Source: Shinella zoogloeoides
Lineage (GTDB): Bacteria > Pseudomonadota > Alphaproteobacteria > Rhizobiales > Rhizobiaceae
Assembly (NCBI RefSeq): GCF_022682305.1
Contig: NZ_CP093528.1
Location: forward strand, 1,067,501-1,131,500
DNA length: 64,000 bases
Reading direction: 5' to 3'
Shown here one piece after another: positions 1 through 8,014 of this stretch. Positions within the stretch are counted from its first letter, which is position 1. Each line of letters begins with the position of its first letter. A program made the translations under genes and the position numbers. The notes beneath the pieces were generated by a model. It did not search any database. It was not told where the DNA came from and was given only the letters and a program-made list of their open reading frames with translations.

Positions 1-447
1 AAGCTTGGCCAGATCGGGGACATCACGCCCCCGGTCCCGCAGGCCAAGCTGGAGGAGCTTCGCAACGCCGGCATGATCAAGCCGCGTGAAGTCTCCATGG
101 GTTTCGAGAAGCTGGAATTCAGCTTCAAGATGCCCGGCCTCGATCCGCAGATCCTCAAGCTGTTCGGTCTCAAGGCTGGGACGGAGAACCTGTTCCTTAT
201 CACTGGCGCGCTGGTGGACGAGGACGGCGTCGAGCACTCGGCAGTCATGACGATCCGCGGCTTCCTCAAGCAGGCCGATCCGGGCAACTGGAAGCCGGGC
301 GACATGGCGGAGAACGATTATTCGGTCTCGGTCAACTACTACAAGCTGGAAGTCGACGGCGACGAGCTGATCGAAATGGATGACTTCGACGTGAAGATCG
401 GAGGCATCAGCCAGCATAGCGGCATGCGGAACTCGCTGCTTCTGTAG
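1..447 (+). CDS. Phage major tail tube protein (P2 FII family), 5' partial
   Basis: This is the inner tube subunit of a contractile tail. The reading frame is open from base 1 with no stop, and the residues before the first internal Met at 73 (IGDITPPVPQAKLEELRNAG) look coding, so the true start lies left of the window. The visible 148 residues match the FII-like tube protein in length and pattern: GFEKLEFSFKMPGLDPQ, a central TIRGFL strand, and an NDYSVSVNYYKLEVDG C-terminal beta region. It is followed by a rho-independent terminator at 467-494 and then the tail chaperone gene, the usual P2 order. Confidence 0.85.
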   Translation, partial: KLGQIGDITPPVPQAKLEELRNAGMIKPREVSMGFEKLEFSFKMPGLDPQILKLFGLKAGTENLFLITGALVDEDGVEHSAVMTIRGFLKQADPGNWKPGDMAENDYSVSVNYYKLEVDGDELIEMDDFDVKIGGISQHSGMRNSLLL

Positions 448-466
448 CACTCCACGCCGCAAACTC

Positions 467-494
467 AGCCCGCGCGAATGCGGGCTTTTTCTTT
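467..494 (+). terminator. Rho-independent terminator between tail tube and tail chaperone
   Basis: A 7-bp stem AGCCCGC / GCGGGCT (467-473 with 480-486) with a 6-nt loop is followed by TTTTTCTTT. It lies inside the tail operon 20 nt after the tube stop codon. No separate downstream promoter is obvious, so it may act as a partial terminator that keeps tube protein in excess over chaperone and tape measure. Confidence 0.75.
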
Positions 495-512
495 CCTGAT
501 GAGGAGACCAGC

Positions 513-776
513 ATGACGACTGTCAAGCTTTCCAAGCCCGTTGAACACAACGGCAAGATCTACGACGAGTTCACGTTCCGCGAAGCCGAAGTCGGCGACC
601 TGATGCTTGCCGACGCCGTGAAGGGCGAGATGTCCAAGATCATCGCCGTCCTGGCATCCATGGCCGACGTGCCGCTTCCCGCCTTCCGCAAGGTAAAGTC
701 TCGCGACCTGAACGCCATCATGGCCGCAACCAAGGACCTCCTGGGGGAGGAGCCGCCGGTCACGACTGGCGGCTGA
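513..776 (+). CDS. Phage tail assembly chaperone (P2 gpE-like / Phage_TAC family)
   Basis: An 87-aa protein with the beta-strand N-terminus typical of tail assembly chaperones (VKLSKPVEHNGKIYDEFTFREA), then a helical part (GDLMLADAVKGEMSKIIAVLA). These proteins bind the tape measure during tail assembly. The length is close to P2 gpE (91 aa). SD GAGGAG precedes the ATG. Near its 3' end is a run of five G (743-747) where a -1 shift would enter the E' frame, giving a product of about 130 aa, similar to the 142-aa P2 E+E'. Confidence 0.75.
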   Translation: MTTVKLSKPVEHNGKIYDEFTFREAEVGDLMLADAVKGEMSKIIAVLASMADVPLPAFRKVKSRDLNAIMAATKDLLGEEPPVTTGG

Positions 777-778
777 TC

Positions 779-904
779 GTGAGCGTTATCGCTCGCGAAC
801 TCAAGCAGGACGTGGACCGGCTCGAAAAGTGGCCGCCCGATAAGGCTCTGGCCTACTTCGACAAAGCAATGGAACTCCGTCGCCTGTTTGGCGGCGGCAT
901 GTAG
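779..904 (+). CDS. gpE'-like C-terminal extension, probably made by -1 frameshift (or a 41-aa separate protein)
   Basis: The frame lies -1 relative to the preceding chaperone gene and is open from the G run at 743-747 to the stop at 902-904. Its translation contains RELKQDVDRLEKWPPDKAL; a WPP motif is also found in the short GpE family of tail proteins. A GTG at 779 could start an independent 41-aa protein, but it has no clear ribosome site. By analogy with P2 E/E' and lambda G/GT, translation by frameshift is more likely. The tape-measure gene starts 12 nt after its stop. Confidence 0.6.
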   Translation: MSVIARELKQDVDRLEKWPPDKALAYFDKAMELRRLFGGGM

Positions 905-916
905 CGCGAGGGCAGC

Positions 917-3088
917 ATGGCCGTCTTGAAATCAAGCCTTATCCTCTCGCTGATCGACAATGTGTCTGGCCGGGCGGGGCGGATTAATAAGGCACTGAGT
1001 GGTATTGAACGGCAGTCTTCGGCTTTTCTAGGAATGGCTGGCCGCCTTGCCGCCTTCGGTGGCGCCTATCTGGGCGTCACGCAGGGATTCAGGTCGACGA
1101 TCGGGGCGGCCGTGGACTTCGAATCCGCGTTCGCTGACGTTAAAAAGGTTGTCGAAGCGACACCCGAACAGTTCGAGGTGATGTCGAAGTCCATCCGTAA
1201 GATGTCCACGCAATTGCCGATGGCGTCAACGGAGATCGCTGCGCTATTCGCGGCTGCCGGCGAGTCGGGCATCGCAACGAACGAGCTTCAGGCATTCGCC
1301 GAGATGGCTGCGCGCGTCGGCATCGCGTTCGACATGACCGCCGCAGATGCAGGCGAGAGCCTGGCGAAGCTAAAGACGCAGTTCGGGCTGACGGTTGCAG
1401 AAACGGGCGAACTGGCTGACGCGGTCAACCACCTGTCGAATAACATGGCGTCGAAGTCGTCGGAGATCACGACCTTCCTGCTCAAGGTTGGTTCGCTTTC
1501 TGAAATGGCCGGCTTCGCCAAGGAAGAAGTCGCGGCGCTCGGTTCGGCCATGATCGCAGCCGGCGCACAGCCGGAAGTCGCCGCGACCGCAATGCAGAAC
1601 GTTGCGAAGAAGATGACGGCCGGCGCGCTCGCCAAGAAAGAGCAGCGGGACGTCGCTAAGATGCTCGGGCTGGATCTGCCGACACTTGCCAAGGAGATGC
1701 AGAAAGACGCGCCGGCCGCCGTCAAGAAGGTTTTGAAGGCGATCGGAAAGCAGTCCAAGGACAAGCACATTTCGTTGCTGTCTGGATTCTTTGGCGATGA
1801 GGCCAAGGCTTTTGCGCCCCTGATTGCCAACACCGAGTTGCTTGACAAGGCGCTCGACTCGGTCGCCGATAAGTCGAAATACACTGGCTCGGCGTTCCGG
1901 GAGTTCACGGCGCGCGCTGACACAACGGCCAACGCCTTTCAGATACTGCGCAACAAGATCGGCTATTTCTTCGAGGACTGGGGCCTATCCTGGCTGCCCT
2001 CGTTGAAGGCGGGCATTGCTGATTTCGGCCATGTGCTGGATACGCTTGACAGCCGCTTCACGATCTTCGACGAGATCAAGGCACGCCTCGGCGGTCTCGC
2101 ATCCGGTCTCGGCCTTGGCGACGGAACCGATGTCTTCAAATCTATCCGTGACCTGATATTCGGCGCAGAGAACGCCAGCGCCGCCGCGGACAAGTACGGA
2201 CGCCTCTTCGGGCAATTCCAGGAATACGGCAGGTCCATTCGGAAGTTCGGCGAGGACGTTGCTAATAACCCGATCGTGAAGTTCTTCGCGGACTTGTCGC
2301 CGTACTATCTTGAAGCGCTGAAATGGTCGATCGGTTTCATGCTGGTTGCCGGCGCCATCCGTAAGCTGGCCGGTGCTCTCTGGTTTCTTTCCGGGGCATC
2401 CACAATCGTAGGCGCGCTAAAGGCACTGGGCGGCGTTGCGAGCGCTCTCGGAATTGGTGGCGGCGGACTTGATAAGGCGATCGCTGCCGCGGGCACTAGC
2501 GCAGGGTCTATTTACGGCAAGGCGTTCGGATTGGCGGCTAAGGTTGCCATCGTTGCGGGTATCACACTCGCCGTCGCCGAGGCCCTGCAGATCTTCGACC
2601 CGAAGGGGAACCTCGGTGGCGTCACGTCGCCAATCGATGACTGGCTGCGTGATAAGATGGGTCTTCCGGCGAAGGACTCTGGTATCACTCCGGGTGAGAT
2701 TTGGGACGGGCTAGGGAATCTGTTGCCCGCAACCGATGACAATCCGGACAAGAACCAGATATCTCCTGTTGCTGTGGACCTGGGCTTCGGGGAATCGCCG
2801 ATATTTGGGGATGGGGGCGGATCACCTCGGACCACCAGCGAGATGCTATCCGGTCTCAGCAGCCCGGTCATCATCGACGCCGGCAGCATCGCGGCTATGA
2901 ACCAGCCGTCTGGCGTTCAGCAGGTTCAGGTGACCAATCCGCAGCCGGTTTCCGTGAACGTCAGCAATGTGTTTAACATCACGGGCGTGACGTCACCGGA
3001 GGGCGCAGCAGATGCTGCGGCCAGCAGGGTGGGGCAGGCCGCAAAGGCCGCTGTTGAATCCAGCTTCAGCGGTGGCGGTGGGTTCTAG
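917..3088 (+). CDS. Phage tail tape measure protein (TP901 type)
   Basis: A 723-aa protein that sets tail length and fills the tube before DNA ejection. The N-terminal ~300 residues carry the tape-measure core (helical, with AAVDFESAFADVKKVVEATP followed by Ala-rich repeats with conserved Gly). Hydrophobic segments lie near residues 468-495 and 540-565 (LAAKVAIVAGITLAVAEAL), the region expected to insert in the host membrane. The C-terminus ends with Gly-rich FSGGGGF. It sits directly after E/E', as in P2-like phages, and is short for the family, implying a short tail. Confidence 0.9.
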   Translation: MAVLKSSLILSLIDNVSGRAGRINKALSGIERQSSAFLGMAGRLAAFGGAYLGVTQGFRSTIGAAVDFESAFADVKKVVEATPEQFEVMSKSIRKMSTQLPMASTEIAALFAAAGESGIATNELQAFAEMAARVGIAFDMTAADAGESLAKLKTQFGLTVAETGELADAVNHLSNNMASKSSEITTFLLKVGSLSEMAGFAKEEVAALGSAMIAAGAQPEVAATAMQNVAKKMTAGALAKKEQRDVAKMLGLDLPTLAKEMQKDAPAAVKKVLKAIGKQSKDKHISLLSGFFGDEAKAFAPLIANTELLDKALDSVADKSKYTGSAFREFTARADTTANAFQILRNKIGYFFEDWGLSWLPSLKAGIADFGHVLDTLDSRFTIFDEIKARLGGLASGLGLGDGTDVFKSIRDLIFGAENASAAADKYGRLFGQFQEYGRSIRKFGEDVANNPIVKFFADLSPYYLEALKWSIGFMLVAGAIRKLAGALWFLSGASTIVGALKALGGVASALGIGGGGLDKAIAAAGTSAGSIYGKAFGLAAKVAIVAGITLAVAEALQIFDPKGNLGGVTSPIDDWLRDKMGLPAKDSGITPGEIWDGLGNLLPATDDNPDKNQISPVAVDLGFGESPIFGDGGGSPRTTSEMLSGLSSPVIIDAGSIAAMNQPSGVQQVQVTNPQPVSVNVSNVFNITGVTSPEGAADAAASRVGQAAKAAVESSFSGGGGF

Positions 3089-3106
3089 GTTGAGAAGGGC
3101 GCGGCA

Positions 3107-3616
3107 ATGCAATACAAGATCGCAATGACTCGTTTGCTTGCCGCGCTATTTCTTGTTCTTGCTTCACCGGCCATGGCCCAGACCATAGAGGGTCGCGCTT
3201 CGGTGATTGATGGAGACACTATCGAAATCCATGGCGAGCGCATCAGGCTCAACGGCGTTGACGCGCCGGAAAGCTGGCAGCGCTGCGTCGCGGACGGCAA
3301 GGAATATCGGTGCGGGAAGGACGCGGCCTTTGCGCTCGACGAATGGCTTGCCGCATCCCGGCCGACGCGCTGTGGGTTCGTGGATCGCGATCGTTATGGA
3401 CGGATGGTAGGTGACTGCTTCCGTGCCGATGGCGCCGCCGTAGGGGAGTGGCTCGTTCGAAGCGGATGGGCGGTTGACTGGGTGCGGTATAGCGGCGGCG
3501 AGTTTGCGGATGCGCAGGATGATGCGCGTCGCAACGGGCGCGGGATTTGGCGTGGTGCGTTCGAACTGCCGTGCGAGGCGCGGGCGCGACGGGCCAAGCG
3601 GAAGGCTAGTTGTTAG
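3107..3616 (+). CDS. Secreted thermonuclease-like (SNase) endonuclease
   Basis: A 169-aa SNase-fold nuclease with an N-terminal signal peptide ending near AMAQ (residues 1-25), so it acts in the periplasm or outside. Expected active-site elements are present: VIDGDT (metal Asp), RIRLNGVDAPE (Arg, Asp and Glu) and DRYGRMV (second Arg). It starts 18 nt after the tape-measure stop with SD AAGGG and is the first gene of a cargo block that interrupts the T-U tail gene order. Its role is unknown; nutrient salvage or degrading extracellular DNA are possibilities. Confidence 0.85.
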   Translation: MQYKIAMTRLLAALFLVLASPAMAQTIEGRASVIDGDTIEIHGERIRLNGVDAPESWQRCVADGKEYRCGKDAAFALDEWLAASRPTRCGFVDRDRYGRMVGDCFRADGAAVGEWLVRSGWAVDWVRYSGGEFADAQDDARRNGRGIWRGAFELPCEARARRAKRKASC

Positions 3617-3628
3617 GATGCGTTGGCG

Positions 3629-4363
3629 CTAATAGGCGGATATGAGAAGGCCCTTAACATTCATGCCAGACTCGCCGTACAGCAGTTCCCCTGATGCGCA
3701 AACCAAGTCTTCATCCGCTCCAATTTGAAGCATCTCTGTCCTTTTGTTTCGAACAAGGGAAACGAGTGCATCGTGATATCTGCCGCCGCTAGCGATGTCT
3801 TGCGCATTGACTCCATTATACGTCGCGGCCAGACTTACAAACACGGTATTGATTTCGAGGCGATCACATAGCTCGTCAATGACCATGACTTCAGCTATGT
3901 GATTAAGCACGTTTTCTTGTTTAGTCCTGAGCGGTGGAGACTTGGCGGCTTCTTCTGGTGCCGCCTTCTCATTCTTCACGCAGTCACGATCGGTTCGGGC
4001 GACAAGACGGGCAACCGTGTCTGGTTCGTTTTTGAGGGGACTCCTCTTCGCCCCTGTTGAGACAAAATCAACTCTGCTCCCATTAATCCGCAGCGCGGAA
4101 TTTTTCTTTGCCGCCTTGTTCGCAATGGGATTGAGGGCTATGGCCACGCCTTCAATCACGGCAATGCTGCCTGCCCACGTTGGAGAGCAATAAAGGTTAA
4201 CATCGTCTGGCGAGACGCCCAGCGGTCGTAGCAAAAGCTTGTTGGTGGGGATCTCAACCACATCTTCGAACGCAATGCCGTCGATGGAAATTTCCGATCC
4301 GGCAGCGTGTGCGTGACCGAACGCAAGGCATGTGGCAATCCCAACAGCTAAGACGCTTTTCAT
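3629..4363 (-). CDS. Exported hypothetical protein in phage cargo block
   Basis: I do not recognise a family for this 244-aa protein. It begins with a clear signal peptide (MKSVLAVGIATCLAFGHAHAA) after SD GGGGAGA, and has few Cys residues and no membrane segment in the mature part. The middle is Lys/Glu-rich and likely disordered (about residues 125-150). It lies opposite to the flanking tail genes and its codon use looks less GC-biased than theirs, both signs of a separately acquired cargo gene. Function not assigned. Confidence 0.6.
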   Translation of the reverse strand: MKSVLAVGIATCLAFGHAHAAGSEISIDGIAFEDVVEIPTNKLLLRPLGVSPDDVNLYCSPTWAGSIAVIEGVAIALNPIANKAAKKNSALRINGSRVDFVSTGAKRSPLKNEPDTVARLVARTDRDCVKNEKAAPEEAAKSPPLRTKQENVLNHIAEVMVIDELCDRLEINTVFVSLAATYNGVNAQDIASGGRYHDALVSLVRNKRTEMLQIGADEDLVCASGELLYGESGMNVKGLLISAY

Positions 4364-4421
4364 CTAATATCTCCCCGCCGATATCGCAATCTAAGCGCGA
4401 GGATACTGCAGGGCAAGCATT

Positions 4422-4631
4422 TTATGGTTTGTGTTGTTCTTGGTTTTCCGCACCGTGCGGAGAACTTTGAATTCGTTTCGCTTTTTCGCCCTCTATCCCA
4501 CTCTTTACAAGCTGGCGAATTGCCTCGCTGCGTGACCGAATACGTCGGTCAAAAGACCAGTCGTCTATAGCCTTAAGCTCGGTCGGTGAGACGAGAATGG
4601 TTACGCGGATTTCTTTTGTTTCTTGGCTCAT
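4422..4631 (-). CDS. Ribbon-helix-helix (CopG/Arc type) DNA-binding protein
   Basis: A 69-aa protein with the RHH pattern: a basic strand (EIRVTILVSPTELKAIDDW), then a helix-turn-helix pair with RSRSEAIRQLVKSGIE. I chose the ATG at 4631; an upstream in-frame TTG at 4688 would add 19 residues that look unrelated to the domain. It is divergent from the Rha-like gene, and two 10-bp palindromes lie between them (4690-4717), so it probably represses itself and perhaps its neighbour. Confidence 0.65.
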   Translation of the reverse strand: MSQETKEIRVTILVSPTELKAIDDWSFDRRIRSRSEAIRQLVKSGIEGEKAKRIQSSPHGAENQEQHKP

Positions 4632-4689
4632 TCCCGCATCGTACCCTTTGTCAAAGAGCCAATCAATCCAATGATGCGCTGTTGACAAT

Positions 4690-4717
4690 CATTATAATGT
4701 CTATCATGGTTATAACC
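4690..4717. promoter_or_regulatory. Pair of 10-bp palindromes, candidate RHH operator
   Basis: CATTATAATG (4690-4699) and GGTTATAACC (4708-4717) are perfect palindromes with centres 18 bp apart. They lie in the divergent region between the RHH gene and the Rha-like gene, and the first contains TATAAT. RHH dimers commonly bind such tandem short palindromes cooperatively. Assignment to this RHH protein is inferred from position. Confidence 0.5.
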
Positions 4718-4781
4718 GTTGTAATCGGCCGGGCAGATGGTTGCGACATCATCCCGGCCTAACTCAAGTCAGGATAAGGCC

Positions 4782-5864
4782 ATGACCAGAGCTGCTTACT
4801 TGAATAGCAGATCCGCATTTGATGTTGGAGACCTCGATACATCGTTTGATGGCGCACCGCGAATGAAAGACACGATCCTTGCGACCGCGTTGGGATTTGT
4901 GAAGGCGCTTGATATCAGACCATTAATTCAACGGCACGCAACGAACCTGACGCGCTTCGGCGAGGTGTGCACGGAAGTGGCGAAAACGTCTGCCAGAGGC
5001 GGACGCCCCGGCAAAGCCTACTACCTCAACAAGAAGCAGGCCCTCTACATCTGCACCAAGTCCGAAACGGACAACGCGACGGAAGTCACGATCCAGATGG
5101 TTGAGGTGTTCGACGCCTACACTGCTGGCCATCTTGTCGTCACCGACAAACCCGTCCACGTCCGCGAACATGACCGCCGCACCAGCACCAAGGTAGACGA
5201 CGCCCTCCGCCTCAAGAAGAACATCGACCGCCTCGAATCGGTAGTCACTTCCATCCAGCCGCAGGTCCAGCCTAACTTCTGCGCGATGATCGTGGACGGC
5301 GAGCCGGTCTTCGTGGACGTGAACAAGTACGACGGTACGGGCAGGGCGGTCGTCATCGGTCATAACGGCCAGCTTCGGATCGAGCACGTCGAGCCGGACA
5401 CGATAGGTGTTCGGCCTTTCGGCCCGCGCACCGCCTTGGGTGAGCGTCGCCCCGGTGCGCACGGAACAATGGTCCGAAATTCGCTGATGGTCGTCGGCAT
5501 GGTGGTCGATCCGCTGGAGAGGCGGCGGCAAGCCGTCGTGGATGACGTTTCATCCCGGCTACGCGGCCAGATCACGACGTTGCTGGAATCGGGGCCTTGG
5601 AATGACCGGCAGATCGCAAGTCAGCTATGCTGCAATCCGAAACTGGTACGGGAAGTCAGGCGCGAGCAGAGTCGAAAGCCCACTGACCAGTTGCCGCGTG
5701 TTGGCTTGGCAAGGCGCACGATTGAGCATGATCCTGGTGCTGTTCGCTACGGGGAGTGGATCGTGCCGCTGATCGAGAAGGGCTACAGCAACAAGATGAT
5801 ATCCAAGATGCTCGGCTGCCATGAGGAGACGGTTCGGCGGCATCGGGTGCGCTTAGTCTCCTAA
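4782..5864 (+). CDS. Rha/antirepressor-like phage regulatory protein with C-terminal HTH
   Basis: A 360-aa protein from the ATG at 4782, which has SD AGGA seven nt upstream; an in-frame ATG at 4737 would add 15 residues without a good SD. Residues ~75-120 (GRPGKAYYLNKKQALYICT, then a helix ending EVFDAYTAG) resemble the DNA-binding or regulatory N-domain of phage Rha/Bro/antirepressor proteins. The C-terminus holds two helix-turn-helix-like segments, NDRQIASQLCCNPKLVREV and SNKMISKMLGCHEETVRRH. It is probably a transcription regulator. Its place inside the tail operon, divergent from an RHH gene, is unusual. Confidence 0.6.
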   Translation: MTRAAYLNSRSAFDVGDLDTSFDGAPRMKDTILATALGFVKALDIRPLIQRHATNLTRFGEVCTEVAKTSARGGRPGKAYYLNKKQALYICTKSETDNATEVTIQMVEVFDAYTAGHLVVTDKPVHVREHDRRTSTKVDDALRLKKNIDRLESVVTSIQPQVQPNFCAMIVDGEPVFVDVNKYDGTGRAVVIGHNGQLRIEHVEPDTIGVRPFGPRTALGERRPGAHGTMVRNSLMVVGMVVDPLERRRQAVVDDVSSRLRGQITTLLESGPWNDRQIASQLCCNPKLVREVRREQSRKPTDQLPRVGLARRTIEHDPGAVRYGEWIVPLIEKGYSNKMISKMLGCHEETVRRHRVRLVS

Positions 5865-5892
5865 CTCGCCACCACACATCGGCATAATAGAG

Positions 5893-5914
5893 CCTGCCAG
5901 CAACCGCTGGCGGG
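5893..5914 (+). other. Hairpin downstream of the Rha-like gene
   Basis: A 9-bp stem CCTGCCAGC / GCTGGCGGG with loop AACC and one T-G wobble lies 28 nt after the Rha-like stop and 21 nt before gpU. No T-tract follows, so it is not a standard intrinsic terminator. It may be a processing or RNA 3'-end stabilising structure. Confidence 0.45.
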
Positions 5915-5935
5915 CCGCATCCATATGGAACCCCC

Positions 5936-6379
5936 ATGACCGTTTCTATGATGCTCGGAGGCTTTGCCTTCGAGGCGCGCGACAGGCTTGGCTACGAAGG
6001 CGTGCAGCGCAAGGTGCAGACGCCGTGGGCTGAGATCAAGGTCGCGCAGACGATGGACCAGCAGCAGTGGACCGGGCCGACGTCGGAAGAAGTCACCATT
6101 AAGGGCGTGCTGTTTCCGCAGGAATACGGCGGGCAGGCGTCGCTCGACGGCATCATAGCCGCAGCGCAGGCCGGTACGCCCATGATGCTTGTCTCCGGCG
6201 ACGACTACGAGGGCGTGATCCACGGCATGTTCACGGTGCACGGCGTCGACGAGGACCGCAGCTATCACAACGCGGCCGGCGCGGCGCGAAAGAACAGCTA
6301 CTCGATCACGCTGAAGCGCTACGGCCAGTCTGTTGCTGGTGGCGGCCTGTTCTCGCCGATCCTCAATCTTTTCGGGTGA
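5936..6379 (+). CDS. Phage tail protein U (P2 gpU family)
   Basis: A 147-aa tail terminator or completion protein. The start (MTVSMMLGGFAFEARDRLGY) and the run WTGPTSEEVTIKGVLFPQEY are characteristic of the P2 GpU family, which caps the tail tube and sheath. It is followed 4 nt later by gene X and then gene D, the standard P2 U-X-D order, showing that the tail module resumes after the cargo block. Confidence 0.9.
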   Translation: MTVSMMLGGFAFEARDRLGYEGVQRKVQTPWAEIKVAQTMDQQQWTGPTSEEVTIKGVLFPQEYGGQASLDGIIAAAQAGTPMMLVSGDDYEGVIHGMFTVHGVDEDRSYHNAAGAARKNSYSITLKRYGQSVAGGGLFSPILNLFG

Positions 6380-6383
6380 TCTG

Positions 6384-6596
6384 ATGCCATCGATCTACAC
6401 GACGAAACAAGGGCAGACGGTCGATCTCGCTTGCCAGGACTTTTACGGACGCACTCGAGACGTGACTGAGGCGGTTCTGGATGCAAACCCCGGCATCGCT
6501 GCACTTGGGGCGGTTTTGCCGATCGGGACTGTCTTGGTTATGCCGGACATCGACACGCGGCCGGTTGCTCGCCCACTCGTCAGCTTGTGGGAGTAA
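6384..6596 (+). CDS. Phage tail protein X (LysM-like)
   Basis: A 70-aa P2 gpX-type protein (MPSIYTTKQGQTVDLACQDFY). It has the LysM-like pattern: a TKQGQTVD start, a helix ending VLDANPGIAALGAVLPIGT, and a final VLVMPDI strand. It is presumed to act in tail/baseplate assembly, possibly binding peptidoglycan. The ATG at 6384 is chosen because the family starts there and it follows the U stop closely. It ends 3 nt before gene D. Confidence 0.88.
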   Translation: MPSIYTTKQGQTVDLACQDFYGRTRDVTEAVLDANPGIAALGAVLPIGTVLVMPDIDTRPVARPLVSLWE

Positions 6597-6599
6597 CCA

Positions 6600-7757
6600 A
6601 TGAAGCCCAAAATCGAAATTACGATCGACGGCCAGCCTGTTGCCGGCGCCTTCTATGAGCGGCTGATATCCGTCAGCGTCACAGACAAGGAGGGCGTGAA
6701 GGCCGACACGTTCGACATGGAGTTGAACGACGGCCCGCCGCAGTTCCTCGCCATTCCGCGCAAAGGTGCGATCGTCGATATTCGGATTGGCTACGGCACG
6801 ACCCGGTCTCTTGGCCGCTTCACGGTCGACAAGGTGACGCCGAAATGCCTGCCGTACTCCATGACGATCGGTGGCAAGTCCGCCGACCTGCGAAACGGCA
6901 AGCTTAAGGAGAAGCAGGAGCGGCACTGGGACAAGAAGAAGCTCAAGGACGTGGTGTCCGAGATCGCTGGCGAAAGCGGGCTGTCCGCGTCGGTGGATTC
7001 TGACATCGGAGACTTCGAATACGAGTGGATCGGCCAGCAGGACGAATCCAACCTTGAATTCATGCGGCGCCTCGAGCGGCGGCATAATGCGCTGTTCGCC
7101 ATCAAAGACGGCAAGATGGTCTTCGCTAAGCGGGGCTCTGGGGTTTCGGCCACCGGCACGTTCGCCGGCACGGTCATCGTCACGCCCAACATGGTGGTGC
7201 AGGGTTCGTGCTCGTTCGAGGCCAATGACCGCACGAAATACAGCAAGGTCGTCGCCTACCACCAAGACAAAGACAAAGCCGAGCGCGTCGAGATCGAGGC
7301 GGACGGCGACGAGGACGGCGACAGCGTCTACCGCATTCCCGAACCGTATTCATCGCTGGAGGAGGCCGACAAGGCTGCTCAGGCGAAGGCGCGGGAGCTC
7401 AAGCGCGGCGAGGGCTCCGCATCCGTGACCGTCATCGGCGACACCTCAATAACCGCCGGTTCTGCGCTGCTGTTCAGCGGCGTGCGCCCCGGTCTGGACG
7501 GCGTGCCGTATGTCATCGACACGGCGACCCACAAGTACGACAAGTCGGGCGGCTATACGACCGCGATCAGCGCCAAGCTGTACGATGGCAAGTCAGGCAA
7601 AGGCGGCAAGGCTCCAGCAAAAGACGGCGCGACAAGCGGCGACGGAAAGACCGTTGGCGACACCGGGACCGTCGCGAAGGACTCGCCAGCCGGCACGCCA
7701 GCGACCCCGGACGGCTGGTCGAAGTACCAGCGCAACGGGCTGACGGACGCGAACTAA
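6600..7757 (+). CDS. Phage late control D / baseplate hub protein (gpD family)
   Basis: A 385-aa protein of the GPD family, the central hub that joins baseplate and tail tube (related to T4 gp27 and VgrG N-domains). Family marks include the N-terminal barrel (VSVTDKEGVKADTFDMEL), DIRIGYG, an LEFMRRLERRHNALFAIKDG block near residue 150, and a late VPYVIDTATHKYDKSGGY segment. The C-terminal ~50 residues are Gly/Lys/Asp-rich and likely flexible. It is the last clear tail gene in the window. Confidence 0.9.
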   Translation: MKPKIEITIDGQPVAGAFYERLISVSVTDKEGVKADTFDMELNDGPPQFLAIPRKGAIVDIRIGYGTTRSLGRFTVDKVTPKCLPYSMTIGGKSADLRNGKLKEKQERHWDKKKLKDVVSEIAGESGLSASVDSDIGDFEYEWIGQQDESNLEFMRRLERRHNALFAIKDGKMVFAKRGSGVSATGTFAGTVIVTPNMVVQGSCSFEANDRTKYSKVVAYHQDKDKAERVEIEADGDEDGDSVYRIPEPYSSLEEADKAAQAKARELKRGEGSASVTVIGDTSITAGSALLFSGVRPGLDGVPYVIDTATHKYDKSGGYTTAISAKLYDGKSGKGGKAPAKDGATSGDGKTVGDTGTVAKDSPAGTPATPDGWSKYQRNGLTDAN

Positions 7758-7768
7758 GGAGACGCGGA

Positions 7769-8014
7769 GTGACCGCGAAAACAGAAAGAAGCGCTAGAGA
7801 AGGCGGGGATTTGATGATGAGCAACGAACAGACGAGAACCGGCCATTGGGTCGTGTGCAATCCGGATGACCCGACGTTTCCTATCGAATTGGCACCAGGT
7901 CAATCGATCGTTGAACTTGTTGGATGCTGTATGCCTTTAGATCCGGCCATCGCTGAACTGTTATCTCTTCCCCCGATATCGGAAGAAAAACAGCCTGCGG
8001 ACTGCTGCCGCTAA
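7769..8014 (+). CDS. Small hypothetical protein after gpD
   Basis: An 81-aa open frame starting at GTG with SD AAGGAG seven nt upstream, which overlaps the end of gene D and suggests coupled translation. No family recognised. It has several Cys (VGCCMP and the C-terminal CCR) and no membrane segment. Its last 134 nt overlap a plausible gene on the opposite strand (7881-8165); one of the two may be spurious. The + gene fits the operon direction and has the better ribosome site. Confidence 0.5.
   Translation: MTAKTERSAREGGDLMMSNEQTRTGHWVVCNPDDPTFPIELAPGQSIVELVGCCMPLDPAIAELLSLPPISEEKQPADCCR

Noticed and set aside
4422..4688. Longer RHH protein starting at TTG 4688
   Set aside because: The extra 19 residues do not belong to the RHH domain, TTG is a rare start without an SD, and the ATG at 4631 gives the normal domain start.
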